NCBI GenBank assembly: GCA_914767715.1
Contig: OU612074.1
Location: 6,093,501 to 6,157,500 of the forward strand
Reading direction: 5' to 3'
Length of the DNA: 64,000 bases
Origin: Membranipora membranacea
Lineage: Eukaryota; Bryozoa; Gymnolaemata; Cheilostomatida; Membraniporidae
Both the position numbers and the translations under genes were made by a program. Every line of letters starts with the position of its first letter. The stretch's first letter is position 1. Shown in pieces: positions 12,801 through 23,305 of the stretch. Under the pieces are notes generated by a model, which ran no database searches, was not told the origin of the DNA, and worked only from the letters and a program-made list of their open reading frames with translations.

Positions 12801-14400
12801 AAAATATAATAAGCACACCCTAGACATAAACATATTTGGTTGCAGACAGGACTGTGATTCAGCCATTTCTTCCATTTTCTTTCAAAAACACTTTTGAAAA
12901 AGTAATATTATGCTCTGGGCATTGAAGTACTGATACTGAAGTTTTGTTGATAATAAAAGACAATACTATATTATACAATATTATATATTATATAATATAT
13001 TTGATCACAATGTTCACAAGTTCAAAATAAGATGTGTGTCATCTTCAAAAAATTAGAAATGTTAAACAAGCCAATCTGCTATAATGCAAAGTTCCTCATT
13101 CTTCACGTGGACATCCGAAACTAGGACTGATATTAAAAGCAAAATTTGTCCTTGGCACACTTTCAAAGTATTTAAAGAGGACCATAATACGGAGAACAAT
13201 CTTATGTAATGCTTGCATCTCTCGTCTTTTGCAAGTGTTTAGGATTATGACCTGCACTGCTATCAATGATTAAGTTTTAATCCAAAAATTTGACCAGCGT
13301 GGTAGTGTTTGAATGAAGGCTGATGTAATTTTCAGCAGAAACGCATGAAATTAAATAGACACTTAGGACAATCTGATTTGGTACTGAGGAGATATTGCAA
13401 GTTTTTTGTATCAAGGCCAGCTTCTTGCCACCAGAGACAGTCAACATACATTAAACAAGGGGTGGCAAGATCCTGCCTTCAAAACCATAGCTTTCTAACT
13501 TTTAAACTCCCTAATTGAAAAGGAGAGCCATTATATTGAGTTATTATATGCAATTTTCCTTGTTGTTTACTTTCTCAACTTGTAGATATCTGAGAATTAT
13601 TTGAGGCAGATACCACTTGGTAAGGATCTACATAATGAGCATTTGACTGGTTTTGGTTTCATTTAAAACATTCTTATATAGTGCCAGAGCTTTCAAATAA
13701 AGTGAAACAAAACTGAATTCTTCTTGGGGGTTCTACAATTATAAATAGCGTTGCTTTTTCTACAAAACTTTCACTTCACTCAAAATCGTTGTTTTGGCAA
13801 TTTGTAAGTAAGAAACAGTGTAGGTCTCGCTCACTCATCTAATAGCAATCAGATTGTGATTCAGGCAGTTTTTTGTCTTCAAAGTAATATATAGCATTGA
13901 CCAAAGTACTGTTGCGGAAAAGAAAACTTCATCAAAAACACATAAAGTTGTATATGGAGTGAGCATCTGGTTTGTAACTGGGGAGACATTGCAAAATATC
14001 AGTGTAAAGATTTTTGCCACCAAAGACCTCAACATACCACAAATAACTGGTGGCAAGAGATCTCTACCCAGCCTTTCAAACCATTGCCTTCTAACTTTGA
14101 AACTTCCAACTTTAAACGGAAAGTAGGTAAACATGCTCCATGATAGTTAATGGTCTTATCACTATCATTTATTTTGTGAGGAATTTGAGCGGATATTGAT
14201 TTACTCACAAGAATAAGGAGAGTAATAACGAGTAGTGTTTTGAGCCATGTGTTTATTTCTGCATGTAATCATGTTATGTTAAGCATATAAATCAAACATG
14301 CATTTTTTTGTTAGTAAAGAAAAAATCTTAACGCATCTCGAAGTAAATAATGACATAATAACACAGTTTCCAAGTTAAAGAATGATAAAGGGCATAGAAG
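9851..14400. other. Family downstream flanks and old repeats, no supported gene
   Basis: From about 9850 to 10080 and again near 11310-11460 the sequence resembles the downstream flank of copies A and D (for example the GGCAGGGTG segment at 11370). Diverged duplicates are visible: about 11966-12020 and 12104-12160; about 12455-12520 and 12690-12755; and about 13380-13540 and 13960-14130. The last pair matches the family downstream flank in minus orientation, the side on which copy C lies. An AT palindrome lies near 12965-13005. I find no splice-supported coding exon. Confidence 0.5.
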
Positions 14401-14455
14401 CTTGATGATGAGCAATTAAAGTATTCGTCCTTTCCGATCTTTTATTTCTTTATAT

Positions 14456-15335
14456 CTAGCTGACGTAGCTATAGTGACCTAAAAATAAAAATAAATTATT
14501 TTCATTCTGAAGGTTATATATGCCCTTTTGTATGGAATAGACTATCATCGCATCTGCTTCATTAAAACAAATGAGAAATTGAAATTTCTGGTGATTAACT
14601 TTTATTTGACTCACCTCCAAACGTAGGTCCTCCTGTTCGTCCATTATCATCTCCATTTCCTCCTCTGCTCCCATCATCAAGACCATTATGACCATCGTGA
14701 CCATTTCCACCTTGACCATCAACACCATCATTTCCGTCATTTCTACCATTATCGCCATGTCCACCATTTCCACCATTTCCACCATTATCAGCATGTCCAT
14801 CATTTCCATCATTTCTACCATTATCGCCAAGTCCACCATTTCCAATATTATCGTCATGTCCACTCCCTCCACTCATTTCATTGTTGGTATCACCGCCATC
14901 AATACCATCTCCATTGCTGCTACCTCCTCTTTTAGGAGCAGGTGCATATGCAGCAAGGCAAAGGCCTATTACAAAAGGGAAGGGTTCAGTATGTGAATCA
15001 ACAGACTGTGATAATTGTAGTAATAACTAATACAAAGCTAATCACAACTTCCCCCCAATACATCATGCAGAAAAATCATGAATTTCGTCTGTAATATAAT
15101 ATCTGCTGCGCAAGAGGTTTTTCGTAAGGGAAAAATCGAGCATTGAAAATGATATTTCCTGATTCCATATCATTCAGATAGCAAACAGATTTAAATATAA
15201 GATTCAACGCTTGCAAATCATTTGAAAGATAAAAAGTTCTCTTTTGCAAACGAAGCAGCAATTCAAGGCTATGAAATAATACCAAAACTCACCAATAATG
15301 ACAGCAAACACAGCTAAGGTGGTGAAATTATTCAT
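14456..15335 (-). CDS. GDN-repeat secreted protein, copy C (inverted)
   Basis: Coding exons on the minus strand: 15293-15335 (43 nt, ATG right after TTTTAG), 14615-14965 (351 nt) and 14456-14478 (23 nt). All junctions are GT/AG and phases agree, giving 138 residues. The start MNNFTTLAVFAVIIG differs from the other copies. It is followed by [18 protein letters not shown] (signal peptide and KR site). The repeat body is short and irregular: GGLGDNGRNDGNDGHADN, a GGN triplet run, then VDGQGGNGHDGHNGLDDG. The conserved tail is GSRGGNGDDNGRTGG, so the RGD of copies B, D and E is NGD here, and the last exon again gives GHYSYVS. It is the only copy on the minus strand, so the array includes an inversion or an inverted duplication. 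Confidence 0.85.
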
Positions 15336-15618
15336 CTAAAACAAAATAGAAGAATCTTCTGAAAATGTGAAATGCCCATGTCATGGCAACATATCAAAAT
15401 ATTTTGACTGTTGAAAAAAATGTTTAAAATATCATATATATATACTTTTATTGTCATCCAAAAGACCTCAAATGCTCATGAATAAGTGCAACTGCCTCAA
15501 AATTGCAATTAACAATTTTGATATATTGTGATTATTTTTAGTACCTCATTTGAACCGTTAAAAGATAAACACTTAAATGTATTATAATTCAAAATTGTAA
15601 CACAATTGAGGTACTTAC

Positions 15619-15774
15619 CTTGAATGTTGTGGTAGTGAGGCAAGCTTTCGAACTTTGTGATTAGAGTTAGTCACTCATCGGCATTTTATAGTGTTCAAGT
15701 CTCATTAATTATGCACAGTGACATGGTACACGAACAAATGGGGGCAGAACCTTGATCCGCTTTTGTCAGGTACA
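15619..15774 (-). promoter_or_regulatory. Promoter and leader exon of copy C
   Basis: On the minus strand: GTACCTGACAAAAGCGGA at about 15774-15757, then GCCCCCA, GTGCATAATTAATGAGA, and TATAAAA at 15690-15684. The leader exon ends at 15619 before a GTAAGT donor. The arrangement is the same as before copies A, D and E. Confidence 0.75.
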
Positions 15775-17345
15775 AGGAATGTTGAACAAGAGGCAATGAA
15801 AGTTCATTTGCTTGTTGGCTGATGCTATCACTAATATGTAGGAGGAAATTTCTGAAATTTTTGATTATTTTAGGACAGAAAAATAATTAAGTGGTATTTT
15901 ACGACTGGTACCTACATCCAGCTCACAACAATAGCTCAATTAATTATTCCTGTGTTACAATACAAATATCAGACAATGTAGGATAAAAGGAAATACTGAA
16001 TTAATTAAATATTTTTTAACCTCCCTCAGAAGTTAAAGCGTTATCATTCTATGTCATGTTATAATGGTTTCTCTTCTGTAAAATGCTTTTTTTAATGGTC
16101 AAGATATCCACATCCACATCATATATCTATTGGCTACCTTGATATTTTGGCTTTCTCTGTTACTGAGGTAATGTTATGATCAGGCGTGTATCAATAGGTA
16201 TGGCCAAAAGGCCATGGCTCTCTTACTTTTTCAGGAGGTTTGTATGCGTGTGTGCGCATTTTTATATATCCCCTATGAACTACCATCAGTATTTTGAATT
16301 TGCATCCACACAATTATTAAAGTTACTCATAAACAGGTGCTCAGGAAGCCATTGTGCTATTGCTAGGGACAATCAACATTATGATTTTTTGACCTTCAAA
16401 CCATAAATCTGTAAAGTATTGATTTGTTGCTGATCCCATGTGGTAAAGATCTGTATAATATAAATTATCTCTATGTGATAAATCTGTTTCTGTTTGCTTA
16501 TGACGATTGGGTTGACATCATTATCCTTCCCTTAAGAATGTTTGCGACCCATTTTCCGTTTTGTGCCATTTTCGGTAGGCACATAATATGATTATTTCTT
16601 TACCATCTTGAGTATTGAAACTGTATAAAGTCTGTATCTACGAAGATGTTGTCATGAATAACATTTATTTCAAATACTTCCCTATTGGTCAGACCTTTCG
16701 GTTATAGGAATCTTTCATAAATTTCCATGTATAGCCCATTGTGCATTCACATTGCGTCCGGGTTGCAATGCACTATCAAAACGACACCAAGGAGCTTTAA
16801 GTAAACCTTTTCACTCAAGATATACAATTTTGCAACCCAGTTTAGCGCCATTTAAGTGGGTCATGAGATTTACCTTGCAGCTCTCTGGACAAGCTGCAGA
16901 ACTATTCTTTTCAAAACATTATATATGATCAATCTGGGATATGCAACGAATTGTAAAGGGTATCATCATTCAAAATTGGTGCGCTAGCTGTTTTGCAATT
17001 TGAAACTGATTTTCAATGTTCATTTGATTATATTTTTAAACATTGTTCAAATTCAGACATCATATTGCCCTTTTTTTCATTTCTGTCACCTAACACACAC
17101 CTACACTGTGTACTGATTGGCATGTCATTGCGTAAACATTTTTTGTTGTTCAGCAACCAGATTGATTGTTTGATGTGAATCCAGTTCTTGATAACACCTT
17201 TTCAAGGAGTGTGATGAATCATCGTCCTGTGTTTAACCCTGATGTGTAGTAAAACCAGTTGCGTGATATGTGCCATGAAATCTTGAAATCAATTTGAAGT
17301 GAATTTAAACTGCTAAATTTATCAATTGATCTCCAATTTTTATCT
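15775..17345. other. Flank of copy C and start of unit D, no supported gene
   Basis: About 15775-16020 is the diverged, inverted upstream flank of copy C. From about 16080 to 17200 the sequence is collinear with the first 1200 bases of the window and with 38800-39620. This is the start of unit D. At about 17355 a short tRNA-like piece (GAGTTTAAATCCC, resembling a B box) may be a SINE scrap. No coding exon is supported. Confidence 0.5.
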
Positions 17346-17499
17346 TTGAGTTACAGTGGGCAAGCGTGACTGAACGGTTAAAGGCCCGAGTTTAAATCCC
17401 CGTGAAAACAGATGTTATATAAATGACATCTCTTTTACTACTTTGTGATTTTACATCTTTATTACTACCTATCACCCACTACATCATTAATTAATATAA

Positions 17500-20465
17500 A
17501 AACCTAGATTTTTTAGCACTAAGCTTCGCAAGCCTCAGTGTGCCGGCGTTGATGAGCTGTTAGCATTTCGATCTCAGCGCAAGAAACCCTCATACCTGAT
17601 GCAAAGAGGCACAGGCAGAGAATAGGAGGATATAAATCTAGAGGGGTTGAGGTGAGAGGGTTTGGGCCGAACAAAGCAACTGTGAATTGTAAGCTGGTTT
17701 TTTCCCTTTGTCCGGCATCTACCACCCAAAACCTATAGCCTCCTGGAGAATAGATTCAACCAATCATCTCACATAGCTCAATTACTGGACTGTTGCAAAC
17801 AAAACGACTTCAAAATAAATCCCAGCTCATTTATATTACTGAATCGTGGCTGACCCCAGATATCTCACACTCACGCACAGAACTAGATGGATATGAACAG
17901 TTCCGAAACGACAGAATACCCGAGACTTCTGGTAAATCTTGCGGCGGGGGTGTTTTAGTTTATATCGACAACAAATGGTCTACAAATAATAAAATTATCT
18001 TCAACCACGCCGATCCACACTGCGAAATCTTAACTATCAAGTCAAGACCGCATTGGCAAACCGCGAGAGTTCTCCTCGATTATCTCTGTATCATGTTATG
18101 CTCCCTTCACTGGTGATTCCAGATTAAAACACAATGCTCAAACTACTGTTCAAACGATATCATCACATGTCAAAGATCTAGAGAAAAAACATCCAGATTC
18201 CTGCATCATCGTGATGGGTGATTTCAATCAGCTACCCTTCAAGCTTGCTGGATATTACCAAGCAGTGAAAACACCCACACGTAAAAACAGAATTCTAGAT
18301 AAATGCTACATTAGGATTAAAAGATGCGTTCAAACAATGTTGTCAACTAGCTCAGCTTGGTGACTCTGACCATTATATAACACATCTCATTCCTACCTAC
18401 ACTCCGTTATCCAAATGCAAACCCACTAGAATAACTCGTCGTACCTATTCGGAAGAAAACTGTGAAAATCTGCAAGCTGCTCTTGACATCACTATTTGGG
18501 ACAATTTAATTTCTGACAACGATGACCTTGATAAACAAACGAATATTATCACTGACTATATTAACTTTTGTACCGATCTGTGTATACCAGAGAAGAGCGT
18601 CAGAGTTTGCACAAATCAAAAACCATGGATCAATAAACAAATATCAGAGATGATCGATGAGAAACAACAAGCCCACCAAACTGGTAACCGTAAACTCTAC
18701 AACAAACTCAAACGCGACATCACTAAATCTATTAAACAAGCCAAACAAGAATACTCTTGGAAAATACAGCATAACCTAGCGAAAGAACCTGCTAAAGCCT
18801 GGACTGACATTAAAAAGATTAGTGGATTACCTACTAATAGCCCAAAACCAACTCAACAAAATCCATTCAACTCAGATGACCTAAACACCTTCTTCACAAG
18901 ATTTGAGCAGCCTCTCGCTGACCGTCCTGACATCAATAACAACACCACCATAGCACCACCTTTAGAAATAGAAGAGGCTACTGTCTTAAAGCAGTTGAAA
19001 TCGTTGAACTCGAGGAAAGGTCCAGGCCCTGATGGCCTCATCCCCAAAGTACTTAAGCTATGTGCCTATCAACTGGCGCCTGTCATAACGAAACTGTTCA
19101 ATTTATCTATCACGTCTAAGTCAACCCCTACTTCCTGGAAATCGGCCATTATCAAACCCCTACCCAAAGTTAAGAATCCCAATCAACTTAAACAATACAG
19201 ACCAATAGCGCTCACCAGTTGCCTGTGCAAAATGATGGAGAGACTTGTTAAACATTACATTATTACTCATACAGCTATGGACCACCTTCAGTTTGCTTAT
19301 CGTGCAAACCGCTCAACTCAAGATGCTCTTTTATGCCTCACTACTACCATCACAGATTTCATTGACAAGAAAGCTTCAAATTATGCCAGGTGTCTGTTCC
19401 TTGACTTTTCTTCTGCATTCAACACAATACATGTTCCAGACTTAATCTCGCAACTATCACATCTCGACTCCAATGTCACTGAATGGATATACAGCTTCCT
19501 AACGAATCGCACCCAAAGAACAATAGTAGATGGCCATATCTCAAAACCCATCATAACCAACACTGGCACTCCCCAGGGTTGCTGTTTATCTCCACTTTTG
19601 TTTTCAATATATACCAATAGGATTACCTCAGACTTGAGCAATATAACTGTCATTAAATACGCAGACGACACCTGTATAATTGGATGCATATCAAATCAAT
19701 CAGATCTTAGTGCCTATCTTGATGAGATTAGTAGAATTTCAAAGCAATGTTGTGATTTAAACCTATTGTTAAACGCCTCCAAGACTCAAGAAATGATGTT
19801 TTCTACTCAGCTTGTTAGGCCCATTACCCCTACTCTTATCCTTAACGGCACGGAAGTTGATTTTTGTGACAAAGTAAAATACCTTGGTGTTACTGTTGAC
19901 GATAAACTCCGCTATCATGATCATGTGCAATCCATAGTGACTACTGCATCTCAACGCATGTATATTGTGAAAAATTTTGTATACTATAGCTCAAAGCCCC
20001 TTTCTCATATGTTATTCAAGAGTTTTATTGTATCCCTCATCACTTACTGTCTCCCCATAATTTTTACAAGCATCCATGCAAGCGACAAGAAGTCCTTACT
20101 CAAAATATTTAAAGATGCCGCCAAGTTAGGGATTGAGCACCCCGATGTAGATGCTCTGGTGGCCAACCAGATCAAGACACTTGGACTACGGTACATTCAC
20201 GATGAAGAGCACTTTATCAATGACTTTCTAACTAAATGCCCCTCAGGTCGCTACCGCACCGTTAAATATCGGGGTACATGGGGTAGAGACAGCTTTTTAA
20301 GACACCTCATACATACACTTAATAATATACTATTCTAAAAACTTTTTATACAACAGAGATCTGATTTTTTCCATGTTTTTCTTTCTTGTCAGTATTAACA
20401 ACGTATTTCGTGACAAATTTTTTTCTATGATAGTAATAAATCCATCCATCCAATTACTAATTAAA
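17500..20465 (+). mobile_element. Near full-length non-LTR retrotransposon in unit D
   Basis: An endonuclease region begins near 17790 (ITESWLTPDISHSRTELDGY, then GGGVLVYI near 17950). It continues with SCYAPFTGDS near 18090, IVMGDFNQLPF near 18210 and SDHYI near 18369, with at least two frameshifts between about 18080 and 18320. An intact reverse transcriptase follows. The element ends in a short ATCC repeat tail near 20440-20455. It interrupts the unit D flank between sequence matching about 1200 and about 1310 of unit A. Unit E lacks it, so it inserted after the units separated, or it was lost from E. It belongs to the APE-type LINEs, probably the Jockey/CR1 group. The 5' limit is uncertain. 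Confidence 0.75.
18316..20338 (+). CDS. LINE reverse transcriptase (ORF2, C-terminal part)
   Basis: A continuous open frame from about 18316 (no ATG needed, because it continues the endonuclease after a frameshift) to TAA at 20336-20338. It contains the endonuclease SDHYI motif, a linker rich in Lys, then reverse transcriptase blocks: GPGPDGLIPKVLK, YRPIALTSCLCKMMERL, QFAYRANRSTQDAL, FLDFSSAFNTIH, GTPQGCCLSPLLFSIYTN, the catalytic IKYADDTCIIG, and LGVTVDDKLRYHDHV. An ATG at 18650 would give a 562-residue product. No inactivating change is visible after 18320, but the frameshifted endonuclease makes the copy non-autonomous. Confidence 0.85.
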
Positions 20466-21620
20466 CTATTCAAAAACAAAAAATGTGTTTTCCATGCTCC
20501 TGAAGTTTCTGTGGTATTTATTCCTGTGTCATTTCTAGTTTAGATATGATATGATGCTTGTAATATGGGAGAAGGCTAGTGTCAATGACTCATGTACATT
20601 TCCATCTTAAAGTATTGAGAGGATTATTTATAAATATTATATTTTGTCTAGCAAGGCATAGCAAGACATTTAAAAAAATTTTCTTTAGAAGAAACCTCAT
20701 CTTGGTCTAGAAGTCTAGAAGATTCTTTTCTGTAAATGTTCTGCCATGTTCCTTCATTTTACCAGTCAACCCTTAAACCAAATAACTTGGTCAACAGATC
20801 ATGTGCTAATAAGTTTATTCATTGAAAATTTAAAGTAAATTACATTTTCAGAAGAGATGCTATTGTCGACAATGAAGTTTCACGACAATCCCCTCTCGGC
20901 AAATAATTTAGAACATGACGTTTTTACAAGCTTAGGCGCAAAGGTATGTTTCGTGGCGTAGCTTACATGTTTTTTAATGATCGATATCAGATAACCTCTT
21001 GCCTATTAAATAGCTGCAACAATCCCCTAATAATCCCCAACACTAACACAATGGGTCCCTGAGCACCTGTTAATGAAAAACCTAAATAGAGTCAATGTGA
21101 GTTCGAAATTATGATGGTAGTTTGATAGGGGTGTATCAAAAACTGACCTGCTGAAAAATAGAGAATGCAATCACCTCATAAACAAAGGAAGCCAAGGTAT
21201 CAATGTAGCCGAGTGAAATATGATATAAATACAATTTAGACTGCCTTGACAGCGATTAGGATATGTTGAGCATTGTAATCTGCATTTTTACAGATAAAAG
21301 ACCAGATCGGGACCTGATAACATAACTTTCGATATACACTATAACTTTTTCAAAGTTTAAAAAAATTTATTTCAGTCAGAATATCCTCATAACCTACATC
21401 ATTATTTAGATAAAATGCGAAATGGACATCCCCATGCAAAAACAAAAACACAGGAATAAATAATTCAGGTTTTGTTGTTAGGTACCAGTTGTTTGATATC
21501 ACTTCATTGCTTTCCTGTCATAGGACAATCAAAATTCGCTTATGTAGTCAAATTCCTCCTCCGTATTAATGATAGCAACAGCCAGAAAAAGCAAATGACC
21601 TTTTAGTGTCCTTTGTTTTG
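20466..21620. other. Upstream flank of copy D, no supported gene
   Basis: Collinear with about 1310-2600 of unit A and about 39830-40555 of unit E, for example the AAATTCCTCC segment near 21550. No splice-supported exon is seen. Confidence 0.55.
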
Positions 21621-21627
21621 CATACCT

Positions 21628-21792
21628 CGTACCTGTCAAAAGCGGAAGAAGTTGGTGCCCCCACATGCTGTTTTGCAACATAGTGGTGCATATTTAATTA
21701 TATTTTTCTGGATTGATCACTATAAAAGGCAAATGTGTGGCTTACTCTAATCACAGAGTCTGGAAACTCGTTTGACGACCACAACTCACAAG
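21628..21792 (+). promoter_or_regulatory. Promoter and leader exon of copy D
   Basis: CGTACCTGTCAAAAGCGGA from 21628, GCCCCCACATGC, GTTTTGCAACATAGTGGTGCAT, an AT-rich TTTAATTA, and TATAAAA at 21721. The leader exon begins near 21748 and ends at 21792 before GTAAGT. The homeodomain-like core is altered to ATTTAATTA compared with ATAATTAATGAG in A, C and E. Confidence 0.75.
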
Positions 21793-22080
21793 GTAAGTAC
21801 CTTACTTCTATTACAGTTCTATATTCTGATGAAATTTAATATCAATGTTTGAATGTTTTTAACTAGTTATAAGATATAGTCACAAATTATAAAATCTATA
21901 AAGTGCAATTTTAAAGCAGTTTTACTTACCCTATAATCACTTTAGGACTTGTGGATGGGATTTTTCAGTAGCTTTTTCATCTGACCCGATCTTCTGGCAA
22001 AAGTATTATCTTTCCATGGAGCCAGGAAATGAGGTGGACATTTCTCATAATCTGAAGATATTCATTTTTATTTATTTTAG

Positions 22081-23305
22081 ATGAACAAGTTTATCTCCTT
22101 AGCTATGTTTGCTGCCGTTCTTGGTAAGTGAAGTATCATTTTATCCTCTTGAATTGCAGAGTTGTTTGCGAAAATCCAATCCCTTATCCTTCATATGTTT
22201 TGCATTTTTACATCATATATACAAAATTGTCATCGGGGCTAAATGAAATCATTAAAAGTATTGGGAGAAGTGGGGAATGATTTACACCTTTCACAGATCA
22301 TTTGACTAGCCGAATATTACTGGAAAGATTCCACAGGTTGTTGTATCACAAACTGAAACCTGCTTCTTTTGTTACAGGCCTTTGCCTTGCTGCATATGCA
22401 CCTGCTCCTAAGAGAGGAAGTAGCAGCAATGGAGATGGCATTGATGGTGGTTATAGCAACACTGAAATGAGCGGAGTTAACAATGATGGTGCAGAAAATG
22501 GAAACGGCGGACATGGTGATAATGGTGGAAACGGTGGACATGGAGGTAATGGTGGAAATGGTGGACATGGTGATAATGATGGAAACGGTGGACATGGTGA
22601 TAATGGTGGAGACGGTGGACATGGTGATAATGGTGGAAACGGTGGACATGGTGATAATGATGGAAATGGTGGACATGGTGATAATGGTGGCAACGGTGGA
22701 CATGGTGATAATGGTAGAAACGGTGGACATGGTGATAATGGTGGAATCGGTGGACATGGTGATAATGGTGGAGACAGTGGACATGGTGATAATGGTGGAA
22801 ACGGGGGACATGGTGATAATGGTGGAAACGGTGGACAAGGTGATAATGGTGGAAACGGTGGATATGGCGATAATGCTGGAGACGGTGGACATGGTGGTAA
22901 TGGTGGAAACGGTGGACATGGTGATAATGATGGAAACGGGGGACATGGTGATAATGGTGGACATGGCGATAATGGGGGAAATAGTGGAAGAGTCGATGAT
23001 GGCAGCAGAGGAGGACGTGGAGATGATAATGGACGAACAGGAGGACGTACCTATGGGGGTAAGTTGAATAGAAATTTATCACCAGAGATTGTCATTCCTC
23101 AGATTTCGCTGATCGGCCAAAATTAAGCATGGAGAAGAAAAATTCATTTTTGAATAACCCGGTGTTTAGCAGCAACATTTATTTAAATTTATGTTATGTT
23201 GACTTTATTAAGCTATATACATGCAATATTGCATAGAAAGATTTCAAACATCAAATTTTCAAAATTGTTTATGTTTTTTTAGGTCACTATAGCTACGTCA
23301 GCTAG
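22081..23305 (+). CDS. GDN-repeat secreted protein, copy D (longest)
   Basis: Coding exons 22081-22123 (43 nt), 22378-23058 (681 nt) and 23283-23305 (23 nt). All are GT/AG with agreeing phases, giving 248 residues. The signal peptide starts [15 protein letters not shown] and continues [18 protein letters not shown] with the KR site. About 17-18 nearly perfect nonapeptides of type NGGHGDNGG follow, with variants NGGHGDNDG, NGGQGDNGG and NGGYGDNAG. The tail is [19 protein letters not shown] with RGD, then GHYSYVS. The regular 9-residue Gly-rich period recalls the RTX nonapeptide in length, but the hydrophobic position is missing and Asp is one place off. His and Asp recur every nine residues, so metal binding is conceivable but unproven. 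Flanked by its own conserved promoter and polyadenylation signals. Confidence 0.88.
22495..22985 (+). repeat. 27-bp coding minisatellite in copy D
   Basis: About 18 units of 27 bp (9 codons). Consensus codons read Gly-Gly-His-Gly-Asp-Asn-Gly-Gly-Asn. Units are very alike at the DNA level, which suggests recent homogenisation or slippage. No obvious larger period is seen. Confidence 0.85.

Noticed and set aside
17519-17725. Minus-strand open frame at the LINE 5' region
   Set aside because: It overlaps the probable 5' part of the plus-strand LINE and shows no recognisable domain.
22495-22985. CRISPR-like or regulatory array reading of the 27-bp repeats
   Set aside because: The repeats are in frame with a spliced coding gene and have no spacers.
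22317-23082. Long antisense and alternate-frame open frames across the GDN repeats (also 3146-3814, 8242-8621, 14456-14996, 41058-41982)
   Set aside because: The repeat codons contain no stops in several frames, so these frames are by-products. They ignore the splice sites and have low-complexity peptides (for example runs of STIITM or HRFHHYHHV).
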